This document shows, piece by piece, positions 21,505-34,245 of a stretch of 64,000 nt of DNA. The position numbers were made by a program, and so were the translations under genes. Below the pieces are notes generated by a model that made no database searches, was not told the DNA's origin, and saw only the letters and a program-made list of their open reading frames with translations. Positions within the stretch are counted from its first letter, which is position 1; the number at the start of each line of letters is the position of its first letter. The stretch is from Oncomelania hupensis (Eukaryota; Mollusca; Gastropoda; Littorinimorpha; Pomatiopsidae): contig CM072525.1 in assembly GCA_036898135.1 (NCBI GenBank), positions 23,711,992-23,775,991 on the forward strand. The letters run 5' to 3'.

Positions 21505-24500
21505 CTACCCTGCTATCTCTACTTCACAGCCCACAATCTCTGTGATCTCGCAGGGTATCATCTCAGATATCCTCTCATAACGCTTGCTCTCGCTGGACTT
21601 CTTCACCTCATTGCATTTCTTCTCAATCTCGGTGTCAGATGGCACCGGAGCTGAGGAAAGAAACATTAATATAAATGAATGATGAATGACCAGCTTTTAT
21701 ACGCTGTTAACATTTAGTGATATCCTGCACAGTATTCAGATACATATTTAGATAAATGAAATAATGAACCACCGGGCTTTTATATACTGCTAACATTCAG
21801 TGGTGTATCATGCGCATTATTCAGATAAATATTTCTAAGGTGTCAGATAGCACTTGGTTCCTGTTAGGGAAGAGAAAAATCAGGTTGAATGATTGATTGA
21901 TTGTTGCTTTAGGTCCAGCGGACTCTTCCGAGGAAAAATCACCGGGCTTTTATATACTGCTAACATTCAGTGGTGTATCATGCGCATTATTCAGATAAAT
22001 ATTTCTAAGGTGTCAGATAGCACTTGGTTCCTGTTAGGGAAGAGAAAAATCAGGTTGAATGATTGATTGATTGTTGCTTTAGGTCCAGCGGACTCTTCCG
22101 AGGAATACTAATTAACTAATCCACCCACCTTCACCCCTACCCTTCCCCCCTCTCACCATTCTCAATATCACACATGAATGCTTACTAGAATCCGCAACAC
22201 CACTGCGTGATTTGAGACTTGTAGGTGGCAGTGTAATACTACTACCACCAACTTCACCATCAAATACTTCATAACTAAAACAATCAATGTAATATTATTC
22301 ATATCCGTATCATATTCCCAAAATATTAATTCCTCATCAAATGGATGTAGGATACATTCAAATTCAAAGATTCGTGCATATTCAGACAAAAACATCTCTC
22401 AATGAAGAAACGCACACACAAATCTCCCAATAGAGACCCATAATCTGACATTACGAAGTACTATACAATTTAGTTCGCACAGGAGGAAAATGTGTACTAA
22501 CATTTAGATTAGAAAAATGAATGTTGTTAACCTCTATTTAGCTTTCATTACACAAATATCACAAATAAGTACGGACGCTATAAAAAAAACAAATAAAGGC
22601 TTTCGCTGTAACACACCTGCTGCATTGCTATAAACTGCCTAATCTTTAACTCATAATTAGTTATTCAATGAAGTTATGTTGCCTTATTTCTGCTCAATGG
22701 GTCACAACACAAGAGGTCACCTGGTTGCTCAAAATGTAGTAAAACCCTAAAATAAATAAATAGATTTAATAAATACAAAGAAAAGTGGAATAAATAGTGA
22801 ACAAGAAGCCCTGATGGATGTAGATACACCTATAACAAGAATTCACCTAATAAAGTGGACAGTGGAGCAACTGCTAACTTTGAATGAAAATTCTTAGTAT
22901 TCGTACAGTAAGAGTTGAACAGCAAACAAAAGTTTTCTACAACGGATTAAAAAAATAAAACAAAATGTGCATAAACAACGTTCCATTGGACTGTATTGTT
23001 TTTAGAGTTAGTTCATAGCAGAAATCATCATGCCATCCATCTGGCAACAATACAAACAAGCATTTCATCATACATGTATACTGTCTAACTAACCACATTT
23101 ACAAAGTACAAGTTTTATCGCCATTATCAACATTTTCTGAAATGCTATCTAACAATTTGCAAAGTCTTATCATCTCATGCAATCAATAAATGATCACAAA
23201 GTAACTGAAATAACAACAACAAAAAGTTTAAATAAAAACATCATGGTACATATCAGCATATAATATTATTACTTGGAATAAGTATGCAATAATAACTACA
23301 AATTATATTAACTGAAGTCATGCACTAATGTTGAACCATCTGACTGATTATAAATTGTTGACTTTTGGGTCACATTGCGCTCAAATAAGTAAATATTTCA
23401 CACATACACACACTCACCAAAACCAACAGCAACACACAAACACAAAATGAAAGACTGTTGTGTTACATAGAAATCCAAACTTTTGTTTCAAGAAAATCGA
23501 ACTGATTTTCCAACAAAGATATCCATTTTTAATCATTTTATTTTTTTTTTAAATTTAAAAATGAAACTCACTCTGAAACACACAACTAGGCCACACCTAC
23601 AGCAGCAAATGAACAAAATACTGATTGTGGCTACTCAAACCAAGAAGAAGAAAAGATACATTTATAGACGCCCGCACAGAAAGAACAAACAAATCTTTTG
23701 TCAATTAAAATCTAATTCATCCTGCATATTCTAAAACTAGGTTACAGTCAATCAAAATCTTCAGCATCAACTACCAACACTTACACCAAAATCATACGTT
23801 TTTTTGCAGGAAAACGGAACGGTGTCAGTGTGTGGTAGGGGATTATTTAATAATTACATAATAAATAAATGTCTCTACATCACTGAAGTGCAGCAGATAC
23901 ATTGCACCCATCATTCCTAATTCAACATCTGGTTAAAATTTGTTGGATAAATAATTAAACATAGAGGTTCACTTCGAGTATACCACCTTTCTCTTCATCA
24001 ATCATCCATCTTTCTAACTAAAATCTTCTCAATATTCATTAGTTTTGTCTCAAATGCATGCGAAAATACGGATCCATTTGCCACATCTGAACTATGCAGT
24101 CCACCAATCCTACAGCCAAGAGGATGTTTGATCTCTGACTACAGATTGAGTTTTACCACAACTATTTCACCTCTCATTTCATGTACCATTCACTGCCAAA
24201 AATGCACAAAAAATGAAGGAACAACGTTCAAATCTACAGTTATTGTACTAACAATCCTACTAATAATTTTAAGGGTGTGGTGTGTGTGTGGGGTCTCAAA
24301 GATCTGCCTGACCTTTTTTTTTTTGTAGTGTACATTACAATCAATGGTTTGTTCCTAGACTCTGCATCAAGACCTGTATTTTCTTCTTCGAGTCTGCTGG
24401 CACTTTGCCTGCCAGAAGACGTATCAAACATTTTTCAGAATTTCGGCATAGCCACATGCACCAATGTAATTTGTTGTTTCGCTTAATCTTAATCTGTCGT

Positions 24501-25506
24501 TTCACTGGCCTCTGGAAAGTTACTCCACCAACATGGGGATGCACTGCTGAATGGACTGGCATATTCAGTAAGAGTACCTGCCACAAACTAGACTCCAGTT
24601 ATTTCACCCACCGGTGCTGTATGGTTATGGATGGGGTGAGGGTTGAGTTTGGGAAGGGGGGAGGGTGGAACGTACATATTTGCACAGTGGATATATATGA
24701 ACAGAAACTGAAATAAATCTCCAGTTTTTCACCAACACAACCTCAAGACTTCAATTCTTCCGTCATTGCTCCAAAGCGAAAAACAGAAAACAGTCTCATG
24801 CAAAAAAACACACTCAAAAAAAGTGGTAGGTCATGCACTGTCAACACATTTTCTCTTAGTCTTACTCGAGCTTTCCTGTGCTGCAAGCTTTAGCATCTGG
24901 TTTCTGTTGTAAAAGAAAGTCTTGAAGTATTCGTACGTGCTAATCATGATGGCACATGCTGGCGCCACTTTGATGATACGTGGAACAAGACCTGCCAAAG
25001 ATGTAAGAAAACAAAGAACTCAAACTTGTAACAAACATAATATCTCATCCAGCTACATACAAAACACTGTCCAAAATATTTTAAGAATTACATAACGATA
25101 TTGAACAAGCAAAACGTTTTTTTATAAAGCAATGTAAAATGTTCTCCAATATATTGAAGAAATAAACGATATAAAACTTTTGAACCAACAAAATGTATTT
25201 TATACAATAACATAAAAAAGGATTCTTGTAATGCACAGAGCTAAGCAAATATATTATATATTTTCCTCAATCCTGACTATATTTTAACACTAAACCAGGT
25301 CACCAGCATTTTCTACACCCCCTTATTAAATTCTTTACTGTGTCTAACATGATGCATTTATCACGAAGGCTCCTCACTCTTTTGCCACTGCCCTCGCGAA
25401 TTACAAAACACATTTTAATGGAAAGTTAGGCAAGATCTACTTAATCTTGCAACTCCCCATTTCAAAATGGTCTTCAAAATCATAGCAATGGTGGAGTAAC
25501 AGATAA

Positions 25507-25560
<54 letters not shown>

Positions 25561-25750
25561 AGGGTTTGGGCAATGAGAACGGAGCCATGGAACTAAGCAC
25601 CTACCTGCAAAAAGAGCTTGAATGCCTTCGGTTGCATACAGCTTTCTTATCATCACCCATGTTGACAGCGACACTTTCCCTACATCCAAAGCCAAACCAA
25701 ATGCTGCATCATAACATATATATTCAAATGTTCTCACAGATACAAAAAAA

Positions 25751-25782
<32 letters not shown>

Positions 25783-27181
25783 AAACATTTTTAAAAAAAT
25801 CTAACTTTCCCAAATGTGAAGTACTATAAAGTCTGATGATGCTCATGCATTTTTATCATCATAAATTCACTGTCATCCTTCATCATCAGTACCATCAACC
25901 TTTTCCTTAGCAACTTGCTTTTACCATCATCAAGACCATGAATGTCCTTACAGACCTGTTTACCCTGGAATTGTGGATGGGGTACTTTTCAGAAAAAAGG
26001 GTGTATTTTTAAGGAAGTAAGTGTATTCCACGAATAACTTGAAAATTCCATATATTAGACACAATTCATTCGCAACTTACGTACCTCATGTTTTGAGACA
26101 ACACAAAAAATATGTTATCTTCCATCAAAGAACATAAATTGCCTTAAAATACAGATATTGCAAAATCAAAGCTCTTAAGATAACCCCAAAGGACCATGGT
26201 AGGCAATTAAGATTGTAGTTATTTTTACAAATTGATTTTAGTAGGCTACAGTCTTTCTCTCTGTTCGTTTGAGCCATCAGTGGCAACACAAAAAGGTCCA
26301 TTGCGCATCTGCTCTTTAACTGAAGCTTTGATGTCTTCTGCCATTGACGTAATTATCGCCGTTGTTTTGTTCCTGCCGCAAGAATACATCTGAGCGATTT
26401 TCAAGTCTGGAAAAGCACTTTTCACAGTTTTACTTATTATATCTGCTGTGGTGAGAGGTAGGTTAGTCTTTACAATAAGTTCGGAAAACATGGCCTCGGC
26501 TCGGATAACATCTTGCTCGGTTTGCGATACTTGCTGCGAAGGCATGAATTTCTGTAAGCTTTGGCATGTTGCAGCGGCCTACTGAATTCTACCAAGTCTA
26601 TCACGGTGGCTTTTAGTCTCACAATGGCGATCGATATCAAATTTTCCAGAATGATTATTCGAAATAGAAAAATCAACTTCACAGTACTTGCATCGAGCAT
26701 GCACTTTGCTGACAGAAGATTCGACGATGCCAGGGATTAGTATATTTTGAAATAAATTCCTGCTCACGTATTTATTTATTTTTTTTTTGGGGGGGGGGGA
26801 GGGGGGTTTGAGGGCCAGCAACACTTGCACTTGCTGCTTGACGTTTCATTTTTCACCCAAATATGGCGCCGTGATTGTTGTCAACGAATGACTATAATAA
26901 AAGCGGAAATAGCCGATCCGTGATCATCGTCGATTTTCCTTATCGCCGAAGTTACCCGAAAAACAACCCGCCAAAGCTCCGAACTGCTCCAGAAACATCC
27001 GATTTATGTCTAGATAAAAAAAGAAAAAAAAGGCCGTATTTTTTTGTACTGTCCCGTATTGGTCGTATTTTGTCAAATGTCGCGTATAAAATACGGCGAA
27101 ATCGTATGGGTAAACAGGTCTGTCCTTATTTAAACTATTCTTTAACACTTGTCTTCTTACCACCACCACCACTATCATCAT

Positions 27182-27257
<76 letters not shown>

Positions 27258-30243
27258 CATCATCACCACCACCTTCACCCTCATCACATTCTCATCCCTC
27301 TTCCTCCCTCTCTTCCTTCTCTTCCTCATCAATATCAATAAAACCATGGTCTAACTAACCACCCTTCAACACTTGTTCACCAAGCTCCACTTGCTGATGC
27401 GTCTTGATCACGTCAAACGGCAAGGTCAATATCGCTGCCACCTGTTAAAAAAGGTAAAGGTAAAAGATGTTCCCTTAACCTATTTCGGTAGGGGGTAAAG
27501 GGTGTGGTCAAAGTGGATCAAGCCCACCCCACCTCCCACCTTCTTCATTTTAGTTCCTTCTCATTATTTAATTTTTATATTCTCTGGCATTTTAATTAGT
27601 TACATGCGTAATACAGCAAACTCAAAATACACAGTTTCAGATTTTTACTCCATTACTCCTAGTCAAAACATTCCTCTCCTACCTCTCTTTCAGAAACCTT
27701 TTTTTTTTTTTTTAAATCTCTCTCACTTTCCCTGTTTTTCATTCTCTCTCTCTCTTTCTGTTTTTCCTGCTCTAGAACTAACACTTACAGCTCCTGCCCC
27801 AGCGCCAGCAGCGAAAGACTGGCCGAAGGTGAGTTCTGGCGTCCCTTTTGCTCGCAGCACCTCGCCTTTCATTGACTCATAGCTCAACCAGTACAGTGCT
27901 GCAACCAAACACAACCAAAGTCAAGTCATTGTTCTTCGATGTTGCGCTTTTGCCAGCGAACGAAGCCGCTTGGGGTACTGGCCAAAGTAAAGAACTCAAG
28001 ACGGCGCACTAACACACAAAGTGCAGTTATCCTTTTGAAAGAACTGCTCAAGGTGCCGGTCCAAATCTGCCACCTTGCATGCAGCAAGTCTGCGCAATGA
28101 GCGACTCTGTGGACAACTGAGACACAGCGACTGACCTCAACATTTCTACCACTTTGCATGGGTTATTAATTCAGCAGCAAAGACAGCCACCAACAATGAC
28201 AGTATTAGAACAAAGTGATCTTTAAAAAAAAAAACTCCACTAACTCACATGGATATGAGCAGAGCGCAATACATCAATCAATAAACCAATTTTCTGTAAT
28301 TAGCTACCCATCTACCTGTTTCTTTAGTTTTGCTTGGTTTTCATTTGGTCAATTTAGCCTTCTTTTTGTGCTTTACCAATTCTGATCCTGCAGTGTACTG
28401 ATTCTGATAATTTATTACAGGACGCATGTTCCGCAGTGGTCAATTTAGCCTTCTTTTTGTGCTTTACTGATTCTGATCCTGCAGTGTACTGATTCTGATA
28501 ATTTATTACAGGACGCATGTTCCGCAGTGTCAGCTCACCTGAAAATGGGACGTCGCGGATAAGTGTGGGCCCCAGTCCCCTCCACATAGCGATGGCCCCA
28601 TTGGATTGTATGGTACCACGCACAGCCGTTGCAATTTCTTTGTAGGTCAGCTGCTCCGACTGCATCTTCGTTCGAATCATCTCTATGGGACTGATGAGGG
28701 TTGCCGCCCATACTGTCGATGGAAGTAGGAAGTTAGGGAAAAAGCAAGAAATTCTGTTGACCTTTCCAGATAAACAAGTGTAACAGTTTTGTCATCATAG
28801 TTTCAGAATAAACACTAGGAGCATTGCGCTAAAGTGTTTGCAATATTTTCAACCAGGGCTTACTGTAGCAGGGTCTAATTTAAAGAGTCTGATGGCAACT
28901 CACTTCAGGTTTTTTAAGATAGACCTTGAGACTTTTGGAATGTTTCCAAGAATTAATGCATGTACGAGATTTCCCTATCCTTTCTCCCCCAAACACATAA
29001 CAAAAAAAAAAAAGATTAGTAAAATCCAAAGAGACGTATTTAAACAAATAACAGCTAAGTAAAGAGGAGATCTCTATTACACCATTTTAATTTACATTTT
29101 AGTAAATTTTACACACTAGGGTCTCACCTCGTGCCATGCCTCCTGAAGCCATAGGCTTCCACCAGTCATTACACTGCTGTTCATCATAGACCAGGGCTGC
29201 TTTGATCTGTTCGTACATTGTGAAGTACACCACTGTGGCTGGCACTGCCATCACTCTTTGTAACACACAATAGCAGCATTTAATAGTTAAGACAATGAAG
29301 ATCCCTACCAGTTATATATCACATTTACTAAGTGGGTTGATGTTATAGTGCAAGGAAGAAAGAAACAATGTCAATGATGATATTCTGCTGCTGATGATAA
29401 TGGGATTGGTGGTTATGACGATGAGTGATGATAATGATTTTGTGGAGGTGATGAATTATGAGATAAGGACTATTGGTGGTATGTGGTGATGGTGGATGAT
29501 GATGATGGGATTGGTGGGGATGAGGAGGAGGAAGGAGGAGAGGAGGAACAGGAATGATGAGTAGAGACTGAGGTGTGTGTATGTGTGTATGCTGGTGTGT
29601 GCATATGTGTGTGCATGTTGTTAATTGCCAAACTCCACAGACTGTGTGCATGTTTGTTTAAGAAGAAACCGAAGAAGACGCAGAAAAAGATGGTGAAAGA
29701 AGAAGAAAAAGAAGAAGAAGAAGATGATGATGATGATATTAATGCAATAAGACTTTGATGATGATCAACAAGTGTGGTGATTCAATCTTAACAGTTGCTG
29801 ATGTAATGATGATGATGAAGATGATAATGATATTAATGCAATAAGACTTTGATGATGATCAACAAGTGTGATTCAGTCTTAACAGTTGCTGATGAAGATG
29901 ACAGCAATGATGATAACAACAATAATGTCATCATCGGTGATGCACTGTTGGATGCATAATCCTGATTGTGCGTTCTATGATAATAATAACCATAATGAAT
30001 TATATATGGCGGTACTTACTTCTTCGTTTGAAATGTTAGCATTGAAATTGTTTTTGTATTTTCTTTCCTAAATTATTTCAATGTTTGATTTTGATATGTC
30101 GTTCAGCACTTCTTTACAGCTGTTATGACCTTGAGCTCAACTGAGGAAAGGCACATTAAAACTGTTAATTATCATAATTCTTATTATTCTTATTATTATT
30201 ATTATTATTATTATATACTCACAGTGTTGGTGGAAAACCACTC

Positions 30244-30274
<31 letters not shown>

Positions 30275-31633
30275 ATTATATATATAGTACTCACAGTGTT
30301 GGTGGAAGACCACTCCATAGTGATGTCACACCTTCATAACGGACAATTTTTACAAATGCATCCTGAAAATAGAAAATGGTAGAACTGTTAGACAAAAACA
30401 AAACAAAAATAAAAACAAAAATATGTCAGCTAGGACTAGGTTTAAAGAAGTATTCCAGATGTTGGCCAGGCACAAACTATTTTACTGAAAGCAAGTTGAA
30501 CCCCACACTCAGGTCAAATACCAAGTTGATCAAAGATGCACTCTTGCTGCAAGGTGACACACTGTTTAACATCACAAATTACATCAACCATTTACAAGCC
30601 CTACAGACTTGCAAGCAAAACAAAGAAATGCTACGGCTGCAAACACTTACTACAGTGCCGCTAAACTTTGCTGGAAGTGGTTTCTTGTACCATTGTTGAG
30701 AGGGAGGGAGTTGTCCATTGAGACAGGCACACATGTGATCCATGAGGCCATTGCAGTACAGAAAACATTTGCCTTTGCTGAACTCACTTGGTTTCTTCTG
30801 TGCTTGCAATCTGATTTTCACGACATCAAGTGGTGTAACTGTCAGTATCAAAAACAAACATGTTAATTATACTCTTAATATAGCCTTTAACTTGAGTACA
30901 AAAATAATTTGGGAGAGGGGGTGGGGAGTGGGGGAATGAAATGTAACCTGTTTCATTATTTAATTTATTACTTATTTAAACAGGTATGCTGTGATCAAAG
31001 TATGCAGGCTTCCATGTATTGTAGGTATGGTTTATTTATCTGGAGTGATTGAGAGTTTAATAGAGTTTAAAGAGAGTGACTAAATTAGTAAGGAAAAAGA
31101 TTGAGTTGGCCATGTGAGATTAACCAATGACCATTTTGTCAGAGTTTTCTTCTTATAGTAAGCCAGGCTTTAAATAATGTGCACTACAGCTGCACTACTA
31201 AGCTGGTGCTGTTTGTACCATATAAAGAGAAAATGGGTCAAACCTAAAACTAGTAAAAGTTGTTTGACCTGCTGAACTACAAACCCATGCTATTGCTAGC
31301 TCCACGTTACAATGCTGAATGCACTTAACTGCTTGGAAGGCACACATAAATGTACACTTAATGTATGCATATGATACATAACTTTAATTAGTAGTAAGGA
31401 ATGCACCCTAAAACCAACCGAAAATTACGAATGATTATGATGAAATGTATACTGGCTGTTGTGCAGTTAACGCACGTGAGAAAACTTGACGCAAGAATTT
31501 TAATCAATGATCGTGACTTACCTAAAAGAGAGGTTAGGACTGCTCCCGTACATGACGACACCATCTGTTGCGCTGCAGTAATTTGCACTCCGCTGTGTTT
31601 TTGACTTGGTGTAAAGCCATTTGGTTCAGTCAT
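21505..31633 (-). CDS. SLC25A40: Mitochondrial carrier SLC25A39/SLC25A40 (glutathione-type), 10 exons
   Basis: This inner-membrane carrier of the SLC25 family belongs to the branch that imports glutathione into mitochondria. Exons: 31633-31522, 30838-30651, 30362-30295, 29255-29128, 28712-28539, 27898-27789, 27441-27360, 25679-25605, 24991-24866 and 21650-21505. They total 1209 nt, in phase throughout, giving 402 residues (human SLC25A40 is 338). The three carrier signatures are [23 protein letters not shown] and [10 protein letters not shown]. The insert [17 protein letters not shown] between repeat-1 helices is typical of SLC25A39/40. The sequence ends IPRLIK-like ([25 protein letters not shown]) plus a long hydrophilic tail. 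The exon 7 donor is ambiguous by 3 nt (27360 or 27363). If exon 9 is not spliced, a stop at 24831 gives a shorter tail. The start ATG is 370 bp from the divergent DNAJC9 start. Confidence 0.95.
21690..22104. repeat. 170-bp tandem duplication in SLC25A40 intron 9
   Basis: Two nearly identical copies (21771-21940 and 21941-22104) each end in GATTGATTGATTGTTGCTTT followed by AGGTCCAGCGGACTCTTCCG, the 3' end of the dispersed repeat family. A third, diverged copy of the left half precedes them (about 21690-21765). Confidence 0.9.
22105..24830. other. SLC25A40 intron 9, main part
   Basis: AT-rich sequence with short CA and T tracts. Several short open frames exist on both strands, but none has a recognisable domain or splice context. 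Confidence 0.5.
24831..24865 (-). other. Alternative read-through C-terminus of SLC25A40 exon 9
   Basis: Exon 9 ends at a consensus donor (CTCGA|GTAAGA). If that donor is not used, the frame continues [11 protein letters not shown] to TGA at 24833-24831. Spliced instead to 21650, it reads [14 protein letters not shown] and ends EVEIAG. Both are possible; the consensus splice sites favour the spliced form. Confidence 0.5.
25507..25559. repeat. Poly-C(21)/poly-A(32) homopolymer junction
   Basis: A pure C run is joined directly to a pure A run, 45 bp from the donor of SLC25A40 exon 8. Another long A run lies at about 25743-25786, just upstream of the exon 8 acceptor on the gene strand. Confidence 0.95.
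25951..27121 (-). mobile_element. hAT transposon relic, N-terminal transposase half (BED-type finger)
   Basis: Inverted ends are CAGACCTGTTTACCC and GGGTAAACAGGTCT, flanked by GTCCTTA copies (25944-25950 and 27122-27128). On the minus strand, decayed ORFs at about 26830-26246 encode a BED-type zinc finger ([12 protein letters not shown]...[13 protein letters not shown]) and then [19 protein letters not shown] and [13 protein letters not shown]. The latter is the conserved start of the hAT catalytic core, including the DGS aspartate region. The rest of the core and the C-terminal dimerisation domain are absent. It sits in intron 7 of SLC25A40. The protein is broken and non-functional. Confidence 0.85.
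27184..27254. repeat. (GA)n microsatellite
   Basis: About 35 uninterrupted AG/GA units, adjacent to the 3' flank of the hAT relic and 106 bp from SLC25A40 exon 7. Confidence 0.97.
28347..28528. repeat. 91-bp tandem duplication abutting the SLC25A40 exon 5 donor
   Basis: Two copies, 28347-28437 and 28438-28528, are almost identical. The second ends about 10 bp from the exon 5 donor at 28538. High identity implies a recent event. Confidence 0.95.
29340..30294. repeat. Simple-repeat-rich SLC25A40 intron 3 with tandem duplication
   Basis: GAT/GGT-rich sequence (29370-29560), GAA-rich sequence (29680-29740), a duplication with copies at about 29725-29801 and 29822-29896 sharing ATTAATGCAATAAGACTTTG, and (TTA)n tracts at 30181-30213 and 30242-30272. 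A copy of the exon 3 end lies at 30214-30246. Confidence 0.85.
30214..30246 (-). other. Duplicated 3' end of SLC25A40 exon 3, including the donor
   Basis: The stretch around ACTCACAGTGTTGGTGGAA matches the end of exon 3 and its donor (about 30288-30320), with one difference over roughly 28 bp. An expanded (TTA)n tract separates the two. The copy has a usable GTGAGT donor but no acceptor of its own. Confidence 0.7.
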
Positions 31634-32002
31634 GATTCGTTCATTTATACCGGACTGCGGAGAGCATTCTGAAAGTCACGTTTCTGATCCCGTTTTCGCA
31701 ACTTTCAGCTTACAAAACACAACAAGGAAAGTTGACAGCATTATTTTTGCAGCACCAACAGTTTAAAAAAAAATCTGAATTGCCAATATATTAATACATA
31801 TATTTTAAACGTATACATAACTTAAATTTTTTTATAGGAAATTGTAATATAAGTTAAAGAAGAAGTGATGTTAAGCAATTTAGCAATGTACAAATACGAA
31901 AACAATATCAATGATGAACTCTTTTGTTCCAAAGACACGTTTGGTGGCATGTTTCGCGGAAATTTTCAATCGTCTGCGCATGAATAACGTCAGCAATTAA
32001 AA
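31634..32002. promoter_or_regulatory. 370-bp bidirectional promoter candidate between SLC25A40 and DNAJC9
   Basis: The two start codons face away from each other across this gap, which must hold both 5' UTRs and promoters. It contains TTTCGCGGAAA at 31952-31962, close to an E2F-type site and 40 bp before the DNAJC9 ATG. No convincing TATA element was seen. Confidence 0.55.
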
Positions 32003-34184
32003 ATGCCACGAAAAACGAAACCCAAAGAAAAGGCGAGAAAAGATTTGCCGTCTTTGTTGCAAGCATGTCAAGATCAGTTTGGAACAACAGATCTTTACGA
32101 AGTTATCGGTGTCCGAAAGCAGGCAACACCGCAGGAAGGTAGGCCTATAGGCTTTACTGTCTACATCTAATTATCTAGCAAGTAGCAAGAAAAGAGTTTT
32201 GTCTTTTTACAGTTTTAGACTTAGTAACTAAGTTAGTTTCAGTATATACTATAAACTATTAATATAGCATGAATAGCAATAGCATGAATACGACATATTC
32301 ATAAATAGTTAACATTTGGTAAAAATATTAATACTACAATTGCAATTGCAAATTATAAAGTGCTGGGGATTATCCGGAGATCTTTCACCTGCCTTTAATT
32401 TAAATGTTATGCTTTATAAAGATACACTAACATGTCTGTATAAGACACTTGTCGGTTGTCCGACCTCATGTGGAATATATATATGCAAATGCTGTATGCA
32501 GTGATGTCGTTTTCATCGGCAAATCTGCCATTCACCGATAAAATTACAAAATGTCCGAAAGAGTCAAATTCTGATCGGCTCGCTGTCCCAAGGGTTTTCC
32601 GGGCGGCCACCCTTTGTCCGTTTTTTGTTTGCTTGTCTCATGTCTGTTTCGTTGTTATTGCTTCTAAGTTCTAGCCATATTTTCCTAGTATCGGATAAAT
32701 AAAGGTGTTATGAGTTATTGTCGAACATCTCATATCGGAAGCGCCAAGCAGACGACACATGCATCAGCAGAAAGAGTTCAGTGTAATTTACATAGGCCCT
32801 ACCGGTAATCCACAGTGTTAATTAATAATTATGATCAGTATTTGCCACGCCTTCCTAGCGCCAACACCTGATAATTACATTTTATATAATGAGAGAATTA
32901 TATATGATCGGAAAATTATCAAGGCATAATTACAATTATCATTGAAACAATTTATATCTTAGCGGGATCATGTTTGCAGTCCGTCTAGAAATGGGCCAAA
33001 AACGAAAATTGTAATTTTCACTTGATAATTACAATTTTTATGTGTTAATTGTAAATTGTCGTTGATATTTGTAATTATCACATGATAATTTGTAATTATC
33101 CGGTTTTGGCGCTAGTAGGCTGTCAAAAACACATGTTAACACGTATTATTTACTATTATCACTGATACCTGTAAATGCACTAATAAGCCGCCTTAGTCAG
33201 AATTAGGCATGATCACGTAAAAATGTAATTATGAAGTGAAAATTGTAATTATTATGTGGTAATTACAATTTTCAGTTTTGACAAATTTCCAAGTGGATTG
33301 CTAGATCCAAAACTGAAAATTAAACATGATCACGCGAATATATTTATAATTCGTCAATGATAATTGTAATTATCCCTTGATAATTGTAATTATTCAATGA
33401 TATTTGTATTTATCACTTGATAATTGTAAATTATGCCTTGATAATTCATTAATTGTAATTATCCCATAATATTTGTAATTATTGGCGGCAGGGATAGCTC
33501 AGTGGTCAGAGCGCACGAATTGTGTGAGTGCGTCTTGGGCGACGTGGGTTCGAATCCTGACTTCAGCAAACTATTTTGTGATTGCTGGATATAACGGGCC
33601 AGCGCCTTGAGAAGCTCTCTGAGCTTGTAAGTACGCTATATAAGAGAAATCTCTTTATTTCATGATATTTGTAATTATCAGGTTTTGGCGGTAGTTGGTC
33701 GTCTTGGATGAGTACTTTCCAATGACTTAGGATCACAAGATATATCTATTTCGACCATTTACATTCTTTCTAGTGAAGAAGGGGTACCACAAAACATCAT
33801 TGGCTGTGCACCCAGACAGAACAACAGCTGAGGAAAAAGATGAGGCCACTAGAAAGTTCCAAACACTGGGCAAGGTTTACACCATTCTATCAGACAAGGA
33901 CAAGAGGGCAGTTTATGATGAAACAGGTCAGATACTTACTTTGTGTGTGTGAAAATGGGTTTGTGGTGATGGCGATTGTGTGTGCATAATTCTTCTTTCC
34001 ATAGACATTCACCTTCATCATATTCATAGCAAATTAGATTTGGTCACCCTTATCGACTCTGGCTCTTGAAGGTTTGTTTAGCTTTGTTTTGTTTTGACTC
34101 ATCTGAGAGTTCAAAAATTGTTGGTAATAAAATGATTTTTCATTGGCCAATTTACAGTTACTTTAAAAAAATCCATTCCAATAA

Positions 34185-34245
<61 letters not shown>

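Noticed and set aside
27149..27358. Frames of RE and SL repeats on both strands
   Set aside because: Translation of a (GA)n microsatellite.
33484..33565. tRNA gene
   Set aside because: A and B boxes are present, but the stems do not close and a SINE body with repeat tail is attached.
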